NCBI RefSeq assembly: GCF_000585495.1
Contig: NZ_CP007264.1
Location: 1,674,001-1,738,000, forward strand
Length of the DNA stretch: 64,000 nt
Direction of reading: 5' to 3'
Source: Thermococcus nautili
Lineage (GTDB): Archaea; Methanobacteriota_B; Thermococci; Thermococcales; Thermococcaceae
Both the position numbers and the translations under genes were made by a program. Below, in pieces: positions 1 through 8,100 of this stretch (position 1 is the first letter of the stretch; every line of letters starts with the position of its first letter). The notes under the pieces were generated by a model, which ran no database searches, was not told the DNA's origin, and saw only the letters and a list, made by a program, of their open reading frames with translations.

Positions 1-1138
1 CAACTCGATGAGCACGGCAGTGGGAGCGAAGGCGATAACGCCAAAGCAGGCGGTGGTCATAGCCGGAGTGCTTGAGTTCACGGGTGCCTACTTCTTTGGA
101 AAGAGCGTTACCGAGACGATACGGAAGGGAATCCTTGACCCGAGCAGAATCACCGACCCCAACGTCCTCATTTACGGCTCAATAGCGGCCCTTTTAGCTG
201 CGACGATTTGGTTGATAATAGCGACCAAGTTTGGACTGCCTGTTTCAACCACTCACTCGATAATCGGCGGAATAGCCGGCTACGGCATCGTTTACGCCGG
301 GACGAGCATCGTTAACTGGGGTAAGATGACTCAGGTGGTCCTCAGCTGGATTCTTTCCCCAATCGTCGGCGCAATAATGGCCTACCTCGTCTTTAAGGCC
401 CTCACGAGGAGCATTTTCATGAGCAAAAATCCCGTTAAAAACGCCCGTGTGTGGTCGCCGTTCTGGATTGGACTCGCCTTCGTGGTCATAGGGACGATGT
501 TCTACATCAAGGTTCTCCACGGCAAAGACCTGAAGGCGGGCGTTCTCTTCTATGGAATCCCTGCGGGTTTCCTCGTTTTCCTGATTACCTACGCTCTGAT
601 ACGGCTCAGGTTCCCCATAAACGACCCCTACATAGGGGTTGAGAGCATATTTCGGCGCGTTCAGGTTATCACCTCTGGCTACGTGGCTTTAGCGCACGGT
701 GCCAACGACGTCGCGAACGCCATAGGACCAGTCGCTGCAGTCTACGCCGTCGCGAGTATGGGAATGGCGGGAATGAAGGTTCCTGTTCCGAGGTGGATTT
801 TGGCCCTCGGAGGTCTCGGCATAGCGGTCGGCGTCGCCACCTACGGCTACCGCGTCATGGAGACAGTTGGGAAGAAGATAACCGAGCTGACGAACACGCG
901 CGGCTTCACGATAGACTTCTCGGCCGCGACGGTCGTCCTCTTCGCGAGCTGGCTCGGAATGCCAATCTCAACCACTCACACCGTTGTTGGTGCGGTCGTT
1001 GGCGTCGGCCTGGCGAGGGGAATCAAGGCGATAAACACTTCAATCCTGAAGGACATAGTAATCTCATGGTTCGTTACCGTTCCGGTCGCCGGCCTAATCA
1101 GCGCCGTCATATTCAAGGTCTTAATGCTCGTGGGGTGA
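1..1138 (+). CDS. PiT-family inorganic phosphate permease (5' end outside window)
   Basis: Membrane phosphate/cation symporter of the PiT (Pho-4) family. The first codons in the window read Asn-Ser-Met-Ser-Thr-Ala-Val-Gly, which aligns with the interior of the family signature GxNDxAN(S/A)MxTAVG. The start therefore lies upstream of base 1, and the first ATG at base 8 is internal. The second half carries the duplicated signature HGANDVANAIGP (about residue 230 of the visible part) and the PISTTH motif seen twice. It has many hydrophobic segments and ends in a transmembrane helix. The stop is 4 nt before the DUF47 gene, so the two are almost certainly one operon: permease plus PhoU-like partner. 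A second PiT gene lies at 25285-26247. Family assignment is very sure; the ion specificity is known only from the family. Confidence 0.93.
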   Translation, partial: NSMSTAVGAKAITPKQAVVIAGVLEFTGAYFFGKSVTETIRKGILDPSRITDPNVLIYGSIAALLAATIWLIIATKFGLPVSTTHSIIGGIAGYGIVYAGTSIVNWGKMTQVVLSWILSPIVGAIMAYLVFKALTRSIFMSKNPVKNARVWSPFWIGLAFVVIGTMFYIKVLHGKDLKAGVLFYGIPAGFLVFLITYALIRLRFPINDPYIGVESIFRRVQVITSGYVALAHGANDVANAIGPVAAVYAVASMGMAGMKVPVPRWILALGGLGIAVGVATYGYRVMETVGKKITELTNTRGFTIDFSAATVVLFASWLGMPISTTHTVVGAVVGVGLARGIKAINTSILKDIVISWFVTVPVAGLISAVIFKVLMLVG

Positions 1139-1142
1139 TACC

Positions 1143-1817
1143 ATGCAGGTTTGGACCAAACTCTTCGCGAAAAGCCCATTCAAGCCCCTGATAAAGCACG
1201 CGGAAGTGGTCATCCAGACGGTTGAAACCCTTGAGAAGGCCCTCCAGGCCTGGCACGATGGAAACGCGGAGGAGATGGAGAGGCTTGCCATCGAGGTTGA
1301 CCGGCTCGAAGACGTCGCCGACAGGATAAAGGAGGAAATCCGCGACTCGCTCAGCTCGAAACTCATGATGGCGGTCTCGCGCGAGGACGTTCTCATATAC
1401 CTCCACATGCAGGATAAGGTGGCCGATTCAGCCGAGGACACCGCCAAGTGGCTCCTCGTCAAGAGCCCGTGCGAGATTCCAACGGAGATAAAGGACGTAA
1501 TCCTCCAGATGGGAACCGAGAGCATAAAAGCTGCTAAGCTCGTTTACGAGGCGATAGTGCAGATGGACAGGGTTATAGAGAGTGGCTTCGCTGAGAACGA
1601 GATAGCGAGGGAATACGAACTTATTCGGGCAATAGAAGACGTCGAGAGCAAGATTGACGGCCTCGACACCAAGCTGATGAAGCTCGTCTTCGAGAACGCC
1701 GATAAGCTCGATTGGGGAACCGGCTTCTGCATCCTGAACATCGCGAGGACAATCAGCAACATATCGGACAAGGCAAAGGACGCCGCCGAGAGGATAAGGC
1801 TGATGATGAACAAGTGA
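1143..1817 (+). CDS. DUF47 (PhoU-like) protein, partner of the upstream PiT permease
   Basis: A 224-residue, almost entirely helical protein of the DUF47/TIGR00153 family. The family resembles PhoU and is usually encoded next to PiT permeases, where it is thought to regulate phosphate uptake. It is rich in Glu/Lys heptad-like helices, with no signal peptide or membrane segment. The start is ATG with GGGGTGATACC before it, 4 nt after the permease stop, which implies translational coupling. A paralogue of similar length (215 aa) lies at 15423-16070, away from any permease. The family call is firm; the regulatory role is inferred from gene neighbourhood. Confidence 0.9.
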   Translation: MQVWTKLFAKSPFKPLIKHAEVVIQTVETLEKALQAWHDGNAEEMERLAIEVDRLEDVADRIKEEIRDSLSSKLMMAVSREDVLIYLHMQDKVADSAEDTAKWLLVKSPCEIPTEIKDVILQMGTESIKAAKLVYEAIVQMDRVIESGFAENEIAREYELIRAIEDVESKIDGLDTKLMKLVFENADKLDWGTGFCILNIARTISNISDKAKDAAERIRLMMNK

Positions 1818-1884
1818 TAAATTTTTCCTATTTTTAATCGCATGCAATTTCCAGGGAGAATAATGCGAGAGAAGAACGAGAGAA

Positions 1885-2112
1885 TCAGATGGCTATCATC
1901 GTCGAGGTCATCTGGATTTCCGGCATGCGCCTTATCTTCTCGGTTATGAACTGGTCGAGGTCCTTGAGCGTGTCCGTTTCAACTTTGACAACGAGGTCGT
2001 ACTCGCCGTAAACGACGTAGGCCTCCTTAACTTCTGGCATGGCGAGAAGCTTCTCCATAACTTCCCTTTCCTTTCCAGCGGCCGTAACCATCAAAATAAA
2101 AGCCGTCACCAT
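1885..2112 (-). CDS. Stand-alone Lrp/AsnC ligand-binding (RAM) domain protein
   Basis: At 75 residues this is only the C-terminal regulation-of-amino-acid-metabolism domain of Lrp/AsnC regulators. The visible pattern is VTAFILMVTAAGKE at the start, the turn VYGEYDLVVKVE in the middle, and ITEKIRRMPEIQMTSTMI at the end. There is no helix-turn-helix, so it cannot bind DNA alone. Such proteins form oligomers and may bind amino acids or partner with full Lrp proteins. It is transcribed divergently from the kinase-like gene at 2163, sharing a 50-bp intergenic region with two TTTAA-type promoters. Family sure; ligand unknown. Confidence 0.88.
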   Translation of the reverse strand: MVTAFILMVTAAGKEREVMEKLLAMPEVKEAYVVYGEYDLVVKVETDTLKDLDQFITEKIRRMPEIQMTSTMIAI

Positions 2113-2162
2113 GGGCTATCACCAAAAATATTTAACCCGCGACCTATTTAAGCTTATCGAGT

Positions 2163-2813
2163 ATGACTTTCGAGAACATCATCGGTCGTAAGAAACTGGA
2201 GCGGTTTCTGAACCACCTTGAGGGTCTTGGGTTAAGTGGGGTCAGGCCGTTCTCCAAAGGCACTACGAGCCTCGTCTTCCTCGGCGAGTTCAAGGGAAGA
2301 AAGGTCGTCGTGAAGCTCCAGAGGCCGGATTCGCCGAGGAACAACTTTGAAAGGGAGGCGAGGATACTGAGGGCGATAGAGCCCTTCGGAATCACGCCCC
2401 CGCTCCTCTTCACGGGGGTCTTTGAGGGCCTGCCCTACCTCGTCAGGGAGTTCGCCAATGGTGAGCCCGTTCTCTACGCCGACATTGAAAAGCGTCACCT
2501 CTTCGGAATAGCCGAGAAAACTGCCCTGCTCGACAGACTTTACCTCGACCACGGCCAGATTCAGGGTGGCAAGCACATCATCGTCGGCGAGGGGGTTTAC
2601 ATTATAGACTTTGAGAAGGCCGGCTGGAGGAAGCCGAACAACCTAACCTCGGCCTTTTCGATGCTCTTCGTCGGCAGAAACGCGATTTCAGAAAGGTTAT
2701 ACATGAAGTTCGGTCTCGGCGAGGGTTTCAGGGAGGAGGTAAAAGAAGCGCTGAGGGAGTACAAGAGAACCGGAAAGCTTTCACGCCTTCTGGGCCTTCT
2801 TTCCGGCCTTTAG
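2163..2813 (+). CDS. Predicted Ser/Thr protein kinase-like protein (COG2112)
   Basis: A 216-residue small kinase-fold protein. Features visible in order: a Gly-poor nucleotide loop near residues 28-40 (FSKGTTSLVFLG), the ATP-anchoring Lys in GRKVVVKLQRP, an HGQ-type catalytic-loop equivalent in LYLDHGQIQGGKHI, and IIDFEKAG in place of the DFG motif. The altered catalytic motifs are those I recall for COG2112 proteins, which resemble RIO/aminoglycoside kinases, so activity cannot be assumed. The ATG is very close to the TATTTAAG promoter, suggesting a leaderless or short-leader mRNA. The 3' end overlaps the convergent membrane-protein gene by 33 bp. Confidence 0.8.
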   Translation: MTFENIIGRKKLERFLNHLEGLGLSGVRPFSKGTTSLVFLGEFKGRKVVVKLQRPDSPRNNFEREARILRAIEPFGITPPLLFTGVFEGLPYLVREFANGEPVLYADIEKRHLFGIAEKTALLDRLYLDHGQIQGGKHIIVGEGVYIIDFEKAGWRKPNNLTSAFSMLFVGRNAISERLYMKFGLGEGFREEVKEALREYKRTGKLSRLLGLLSGL

Positions 2814-3107
2814 CCTGTCGGCGTAGAGAGCCAGGAGCGGAACGACGATGGCGAGGGCTATGAGTCCAATCCTCGGGTCGAGGAAGTAGTTGAAGACGAG
2901 GATTACAACTATCGAGATGCCAATCATGAGGAACAGGTCCCTGTCGTAGAGCCTTGACTTCGCGAGTATGTTCTGTTCTCGGGCGGTGTAGGCGAGGTAC
3001 GCCGGTATTCCGAAGGCCGCTATGGCTATCCCGATGTAGTTCTTCAGGAGCAACGAAACGCCTATTCCCACGGCCAGGATTATCGCTATGGCGCTCGTTT
3101 CCTTCAT
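2781..3107 (-). CDS. Small integral membrane protein, unknown function
   Basis: A 108-residue protein with about four hydrophobic segments: near residues 5-22, 24-40, 60-76 and 80-98. A charged loop lies between the second and third segments, and a Lys-rich C-terminus (RLKAGKKAQKA) should be cytoplasmic. It has no recognisable domain. It has its own start with a GGTGAGAG-type ribosome site and overlaps the end of the COG2112 gene tail to tail. It is probably conserved among Thermococcales, but I do not recognise a function. Confidence 0.72.
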   Translation of the reverse strand: MKETSAIAIILAVGIGVSLLLKNYIGIAIAAFGIPAYLAYTAREQNILAKSRLYDRDLFLMIGISIVVILVFNYFLDPRIGLIALAIVVPLLALYADRLKAGKKAQKA

Positions 3108-3224
3108 TCTCTCACCTGTCCCGGCACTATCGGCGGGCTCCTTTTAAAGGTTCCCGTGTTCATTGATGTCCATTGGAGTTAAGCTTTTATACCTCGGCGC
3201 CTATCATAACTGGGTGATAGCGTT

Positions 3225-5096
3225 ATGAGCGGTATCGAATGGAACGAGAAGACCTTTTCTCGGTTCGCCTACGTGAACGACCCTCGGATTGAAGGGAGCA
3301 GAATAGCCTACACCCTGACCAAGGTCAACATGAAGGACAACAAGTACGAGAGCACTGTAGTCGTTGAGGACCTTGAAACGGGCTCAAGGCGCTTCATTGA
3401 GAACGCCTCCATGCCGAGACTCTCGCCGGATGGGAGTAAACTTGCCTTCACGAGGCCCAACGAGGAGAAGAAGGAAACAGAGGTCTGGGTTGCAGAGCTT
3501 GAGACGATGAGCGCCAAGAAGGTTCTCTCGGCCAAGAACATTCGCTCCCTCCAGTGGAACGACGACTCAAGGAGGCTTCTGGTGGTAGGCTTCAAGAGGC
3601 ACGACGATGACGACTTCGTCTTCGACGACGACGTTCCCTTCTGGTTCGACAGCATGGGATTCCTGGACGGTGAGAAAACGACCTTCTGGGTCCTCGACAC
3701 CGAGGCGGAGGAAATCATAGAGGAGTTCGAGAAGCCCCGCTTCAGTTCCGGCCTCTGGCACGGGGAGGGAATACTCATCAACGTTCCGCATCGCGAGGAC
3801 GGCAAGCCGGCGCTCTTCAAGTTCTACGACATCTACCTCTGGAAGGACGGAAACGAGGAGAAGCTCTTCGAGCACGTTTCCTTCGAGGCGGTTGACTCCG
3901 ACGGAAAGGCGATTCTCCTGAGGGGCAAGAGGGAGAAGAAGTTCATCAGCGAGCACGACTGGCTTTACATCTACGACGGCGAGCTCAAGCCCGTTTACGA
4001 GGGTCCGCTCGACGTCTGGGGCGCGAAGCTAACGGAAGGCAAGGTCTACTTCCTGACGCCAGATGCGGGCAGTGTTCACCTCTGGCTCTGGGACGGGAAG
4101 GCTGAGAGGGTCGTCGTTGGTGACCACTGGATTTACGGCTTGGATGCCAGCAACGGAAAGGCGTTGCTCCTCATAATGACCGCGACGAGGATAGGCGAGC
4201 TCTACCTCTACGATGGCGAGCTCAAGCAGGTCACCGACTACAACGGGCCAATCTTTGAGAAGCTGAAAACCTTCGAGCCGAGGCACTTCCGCTTCAAGAG
4301 CAAGGATTTGGAGATAGACGGCTGGTACCTCAAACCTGAGCTCAAGGAGGACGAGAAGGCCCCGGTGATAGTCTTCGTCCACGGCGGGCCGAAGGGAATG
4401 TACGGGCACCGCTTCGTCTACGAGATGCAGTTGATGGCGAACAAAGGCTACTACGTGGTCTACGTCAACCCGCGCGGTAGCGACGGCTATAGCGAAGACT
4501 TCGCGCTCCGCGTTCTTGAGAGAACGGGTCTGGAGGACTTTGAGGACATAATGGCCGGTATAGAGGAGTTCTTCAAGCTTGAGCCTCAGGCAGACCGGGA
4601 GCGCGTTGGAATAACGGGCATAAGCTACGGCGGCTTCATGACCAACTGGGCGCTAACGCAGAGCGACCTCTTCAAGGCCGGAATCAGCGAGAACGGCATA
4701 AGCTACTGGCTGACGAGTTATGCCTTCTCGGACATAGGCCTCTGGTACGACGTTGAGGTCATCGGCCCGAATCCACTCGAAAACGAGAACTATCGGAAGC
4801 TCAGCCCGCTGTTCTACGCGGGGAACGTGAAAGCCCCGATACTGCTCATCCACTCGCTGGAGGACTACCGCTGTCCGCTCGACCAGAGCCTGATGTTCTA
4901 CAACGTGCTTAAGGACCTCGGTAAGGAAGCTTACATAGCCGTCTTCAAGAGGGGCCCGCACGGCCACAGCATTCGTGGAAGCCCGAAGCACCGCTCAAAG
5001 CGCTACAAGCTCTTCATCGAGTTCTTCGAGAGGAAGCTCAGGAAGTACGAAGAGGGCTTCGACGTTGAGAAGATACTGAAGGGAGGGAAGGAGTGA
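3225..5096 (+). CDS. S9-family serine peptidase (prolyl oligopeptidase / acylaminoacyl-peptidase type)
   Basis: Cytosolic peptidase of 623 residues. The N-terminal part (about 1-350) shows repeated beta-propeller WD-like strands (SPDGSKLAFT, WNDDSRRLLVVG). The C-terminal alpha/beta hydrolase domain has the nucleophile motif GISYGGF (about residue 466), the Asp in LIHSLEDYRCP and the His in GPHGHS. These give a complete Ser-Asp-His triad. Length matches acylaminoacyl-peptidases of Thermococcales. It has its own promoter (AAGCTTTTATA at 3181-3191) and the ribosome site GGGTGATAG before ATG. Whether it prefers acyl-amino acids or oligopeptides cannot be read from sequence. Confidence 0.93.
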   Translation: MSGIEWNEKTFSRFAYVNDPRIEGSRIAYTLTKVNMKDNKYESTVVVEDLETGSRRFIENASMPRLSPDGSKLAFTRPNEEKKETEVWVAELETMSAKKVLSAKNIRSLQWNDDSRRLLVVGFKRHDDDDFVFDDDVPFWFDSMGFLDGEKTTFWVLDTEAEEIIEEFEKPRFSSGLWHGEGILINVPHREDGKPALFKFYDIYLWKDGNEEKLFEHVSFEAVDSDGKAILLRGKREKKFISEHDWLYIYDGELKPVYEGPLDVWGAKLTEGKVYFLTPDAGSVHLWLWDGKAERVVVGDHWIYGLDASNGKALLLIMTATRIGELYLYDGELKQVTDYNGPIFEKLKTFEPRHFRFKSKDLEIDGWYLKPELKEDEKAPVIVFVHGGPKGMYGHRFVYEMQLMANKGYYVVYVNPRGSDGYSEDFALRVLERTGLEDFEDIMAGIEEFFKLEPQADRERVGITGISYGGFMTNWALTQSDLFKAGISENGISYWLTSYAFSDIGLWYDVEVIGPNPLENENYRKLSPLFYAGNVKAPILLIHSLEDYRCPLDQSLMFYNVLKDLGKEAYIAVFKRGPHGHSIRGSPKHRSKRYKLFIEFFERKLRKYEEGFDVEKILKGGKE

Positions 5097-5099
5097 ACT

Positions 5100-5951
5100 T
5101 TACTTCCCCTTCTTCCCCGGTTTTCTCGCCACGACTCCAAGTGCCTCTTCAACGCGCTTAACGCTGACGAAGCCCGCTTTTCGTAACCGCTCCATGACGC
5201 CCCTTTGGAGGTCTTTTCTTCTGTATTTCTTTCCAGGGTTGCCGACGTAGTGGAAGAGCCTTCCGCCGGGCTTCAAAACCCTGAAAAGCTCGCGGTAGAA
5301 CTCCTCCGAGTAGAGCTGGCCGGCTAAGGAAAAGCGCGGTGGGTCGTGGATTACAACATCGAAGCTCTCGTCGTTAAAGCGCTTTACGACCTCGAAGGCG
5401 TCGCCGTGAATCACCTGGATTTTACCGCCCGTGAAGAGCTCCCTGCTCCAGGGGTTTATCTTTGCCAGCTCGATGACGTTTGGGTCTTTCTCGATTGTTA
5501 TGACGTAGGCTCCGCGCTTTGAAGCCTCTATGGCGGTATAGCCGAGCCCCATGCAGGTATCTAAGACCGTCTCGCCTTCCTTTGGTTTTACCGTGTTAAC
5601 CTTGTTCCTCGTGTCCTGGAGCGGGTTTACTTCCTTCGTCCTGTGCATCCTGATGCCGTTTATCTCAATCGTCGGCGGAATCGTCGGGACGAGCTTGTAG
5701 AAGTGCTCTCCAGCGATGGCGGCCTTGTAAACTCCCCCATCTTTAACGAAGTAAACGCTACCCTCGTCCCTTGCTATCCTCTCGATGACGTCTCTCGAAA
5801 CTCGCGTTCCGTCGGGGAAGATGAACTCATCACCTTCCCGCGTTACCTCCCACGTCCTGTTGGTCTTCCTGAGGTCGAGGTTGAGCCTGACCGCCCCCCG
5901 TGAGAGGAGCATCCTCCTCGCGTCCTGAGCAGTTAAAAAGTAAGCGTTCAT
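5100..5951 (-). CDS. Predicted class I SAM-dependent methyltransferase (COG2521)
   Basis: A 283-residue archaeal protein. The N-terminal 110 residues form a substrate domain (RDVIERIARDEG, VPTIPPTIEINGIRMHRT). The Rossmann methyltransferase domain begins near residue 127 with VLDTCMGLGYTAIEA, followed by the acidic VITIEKDPNV, GDAFEVV and the catalytic-type motif VVIHDPPRFS. The DPPR motif resembles the (D/N)PPY/F motif of enzymes that methylate planar nitrogen, so an RNA or nucleobase substrate is plausible but unproven. It is convergent with the S9 peptidase (3-nt gap) and divergent from the KaiC-like gene. Confidence 0.82.
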   Translation of the reverse strand: MNAYFLTAQDARRMLLSRGAVRLNLDLRKTNRTWEVTREGDEFIFPDGTRVSRDVIERIARDEGSVYFVKDGGVYKAAIAGEHFYKLVPTIPPTIEINGIRMHRTKEVNPLQDTRNKVNTVKPKEGETVLDTCMGLGYTAIEASKRGAYVITIEKDPNVIELAKINPWSRELFTGGKIQVIHGDAFEVVKRFNDESFDVVIHDPPRFSLAGQLYSEEFYRELFRVLKPGGRLFHYVGNPGKKYRRKDLQRGVMERLRKAGFVSVKRVEEALGVVARKPGKKGK

Positions 5952-5980
5952 GGCCTTTCCCTCTTCCAGGATGGGACACC

Positions 5981-5990
5981 TTTTTATATA
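5981..5990 (+). promoter_or_regulatory. TATA box for the KaiC-like ATPase gene
   Basis: The AT-rich box TTTTTATATA lies 39-48 nt upstream of the ATG at 6029. That places transcription start near 6010 with a short leader containing GGGAGGCTGAT. It argues for the start at 6029 rather than an in-frame ATG at 5900, which would lie upstream of the promoter and inside the divergent gene. Confidence 0.6.
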
Positions 5991-6028
5991 GTTTTACCTC
6001 ACTTATTAATAAGCGGGAGGCTGATAGG

Positions 6029-6724
6029 ATGAGGGCCGGCGAGAGGGTTCGCACCGGAATCCCTGGCTTTGACGAGCTCATCGAGGGTGGCTTCGTTCCT
6101 GGAAAGGCCTACCTGGTCACAGGTCCTCCAGGGAGCGGTAAGACCACCTTTGCCATGCAGTTCCTCGTGGAGGGCGCGAGAAACGGCGAGAGGGTTGCAT
6201 ACATATCACTCGTCCACAATCCTGAGGAGGTCATCAAAGACTTTGAGCGCTTCGACCCGGAGGTTAGAGACCACATCGCCCACGGAAACCTAATCCTCTA
6301 CGACCTTGGGCGGGAACTCTGGGGCTCCACGGCCAAACCTCCCCAGTGGAGCAGCGTTATGTTCCGCATCAAAGACCTCGCGAGGGAGGCGAAGATTTCG
6401 CGCCTCGCCATAGACCCGCTTACCGCCATAGACTTCCCCACAACAGACCCCGCCGAGAAAAGGGCGGAGCTGGCGACGTTCCTCCGAACCATTGAAGACC
6501 TTGGGATAACAAGCATACTTGTTGCCGAGCTGACTGAGCTCGACCGCTACACCGAGGAGCACTACCTCGTTGATGGAGTCATAATGCTCCACTACTACCT
6601 CGACGGCGTCAAGATGGTTCGCGCCGTTCAGGTTCTCAAGATGCGCAGGACGAACCACGAGACGAGGATGTACCGCGTTGAGTTTGGTTCCCGCGGACTC
6701 TCCGTTAGGGGGCCGCTCATATGA
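6029..6724 (+). CDS. KaiC/RecA-superfamily ATPase (GvpD/Rad55-like single domain)
   Basis: A 231-residue single-domain ATPase. The opening RTGIPGFDELIEGGFVPGKAYLVTG is the typical KaiC-family entry. Walker A is GPPGSGKTT at about residues 32-40. A Walker B-like segment, SRLAIDPLTAID, lies near residue 130. Archaea carry many such solo KaiC domains, linked to signalling, motility or DNA repair accessory roles. The start is chosen at 6029 because it follows GGGAGGCTGAT and fits the upstream TATA box. Its stop overlaps the next gene's start (ATGA), so the 149-aa unknown protein is translationally coupled and probably a functional partner. Confidence 0.88.
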   Translation: MRAGERVRTGIPGFDELIEGGFVPGKAYLVTGPPGSGKTTFAMQFLVEGARNGERVAYISLVHNPEEVIKDFERFDPEVRDHIAHGNLILYDLGRELWGSTAKPPQWSSVMFRIKDLAREAKISRLAIDPLTAIDFPTTDPAEKRAELATFLRTIEDLGITSILVAELTELDRYTEEHYLVDGVIMLHYYLDGVKMVRAVQVLKMRRTNHETRMYRVEFGSRGLSVRGPLI

Positions 6725-7170
6725 GTATGAGAAGGCGTTTCAGAAGAAAACCCGTGACAATAGCGGAAATACTCTCGGAGGAGAGTCCTGTTCGAAAGGC
6801 CTATTTGCTCGGCTACTTTCTGGGCTACTCCGGCCACTTGGCTTGGAGCGGCTGGTCGAGGGAGCTTAAGGAGCGCGTTCTTCGGGAGGCAGAGGCGAGG
6901 AACGTTCTCGGCCCGGCCCTCGACTCCTTCAGAAAAGGAAGAACTGAGGGTGCCTCGGACAGGGAGCTTGACGTCATGCTTGGAGTTTACAGGCCTCCCG
7001 TTCTTGAGGCGGAGCTCAGTGCGGAGTCAGTTCGCTCGGTCGTTGAGCGCTCAAGGATTCTGGGCATGCTCTCCGTCCGGCTTACTGGTGAAGCGAGGTT
7101 CCTCGGCTTCGTGCGCTTTTCCAACAGCAGGGGGCATCTGGGGATACCCTCTTTTCTCAGGAGGCCTTAG
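6721..7170 (+). CDS. Unknown protein coupled to KaiC-like ATPase
   Basis: A 149-residue protein that I do not recognise. It has an Arg/Lys-rich N-terminus (MSMRRRFRRKPVTIAEIL), a middle helical segment (ESPVRKAYLLGYFLGYSGHLAWSGWS) and a basic C-terminus ending LRRP. There are no cysteines or membrane helices. It starts within the stop codon of the KaiC-like gene, which implies co-translation. The end overlaps the convergent dipeptidase gene by 4 nt. The coupling suggests an adaptor or regulator of the ATPase. Confidence 0.72.
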   Translation: MSMRRRFRRKPVTIAEILSEESPVRKAYLLGYFLGYSGHLAWSGWSRELKERVLREAEARNVLGPALDSFRKGRTEGASDRELDVMLGVYRPPVLEAELSAESVRSVVERSRILGMLSVRLTGEARFLGFVRFSNSRGHLGIPSFLRRP

Positions 7171-8096
7171 GTTACCCTCTCAAAAACCCTTTCAAAGTTC
7201 TTGAAGGCTATTGCCTCCACCTCTTTCTCGCTGAAGTTTTCCCTCAGCTTTTCAATGAGCGCAGGAATCTTCGATTCATCCTCAAAGCCCTCGACGCTCC
7301 TCCCGCTCCAGCCGCTCAGGTAGTAGACGAAGTCAAAGCCGAGGCCAACGTGTTTGTAGCCTATGAGGTCGGCCATGTAAGTTATGTGCTCGACGTACTT
7401 TTCCAGCGTCGGCTTCTCCTTATCCACGAAGCCCGGTATGGCGACGGCACCAACAACGCCGTCCCTCTCGGCTATCGCCTTCAACTGCTCGTCCGTTAGG
7501 TTCCTCCTGTTATCGCAGAGCTTCCTCGCGTTGGAGTGCGACGCTATGACCGGGAACGAGGTAACGTCCAGCGCGTCCCAGAAGCCGGCCTCGTTTATGT
7601 GGCTGAGGTCTATTACTATCCCCAGCTCCTCGGCCTTTCCAACGACCTCCACGCCGAAGTTGGTGAGGCCTCCGTTGGTCCTCTCGAAGACGCCGTCGCC
7701 TATCGCGTTCCTCAGGCTCCACGTGAGCGTCAGAACGCGGAGCCCTAGGCGGTGAAAGACCTCAAGGAGTTCTAAACTCTCGCCTATTGGCTCTCCCCCT
7801 TCGAGGCCCAGCCAGAGTGCCACTCTGCCGTCCTCTATGGTTTTTCTCATCTCCTCAACGTTCCTCACGAGCTCGAAGCGCTCGCTCTCCTCGACGTCCT
7901 TGAGAAATGCGTTCAAAACCTCGAAGCCGTAAACGGTTGCGTCCTTTCGTCTGTCCGGCCTCGTCCATATCGCCATAACCCTTGAACTAACCCAGCCGTT
8001 GAAGAAGTGCCAGTTCCCTTCGAGGACGCGCGTTTTTCCTGCCTTCCTTTCGTCGTAGATGAAGGTGGGCAAATCCGAGTGTGCGTCGAAAATCAT
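7167..8096 (-). CDS. Membrane-dipeptidase-type peptidase (family M19)
   Basis: A 309-residue metallopeptidase of the renal dipeptidase family. Metal-binding signatures are visible: FDAHSDLP (His-x-Asp) at the start, LGLEGGEPIG (bridging Glu) near residue 115, IDLSHIN near 190, and IASHSNARKL with the second His. A typical GLGFDF segment follows near 265. The start is the ATG at 8096, preceded by GGGTGAGCCC; an in-frame TTG 12 nt upstream has no better site. The start sits 5 nt beyond the stop of the TPR gene, so both are in one transcript. Substrate dipeptides, including D-amino acid forms, are known only from the family. Confidence 0.9.
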   Translation of the reverse strand: MIFDAHSDLPTFIYDERKAGKTRVLEGNWHFFNGWVSSRVMAIWTRPDRRKDATVYGFEVLNAFLKDVEESERFELVRNVEEMRKTIEDGRVALWLGLEGGEPIGESLELLEVFHRLGLRVLTLTWSLRNAIGDGVFERTNGGLTNFGVEVVGKAEELGIVIDLSHINEAGFWDALDVTSFPVIASHSNARKLCDNRRNLTDEQLKAIAERDGVVGAVAIPGFVDKEKPTLEKYVEHITYMADLIGYKHVGLGFDFVYYLSGWSGRSVEGFEDESKIPALIEKLRENFSEKEVEAIAFKNFERVFERVT

Positions 8097-8100
8097 GGGC

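Noticed and set aside
5900-6028. Longer N-terminus for the KaiC-like ATPase from ATG 5900
   Set aside because: It would begin inside the divergent methyltransferase gene and upstream of the only TATA box.
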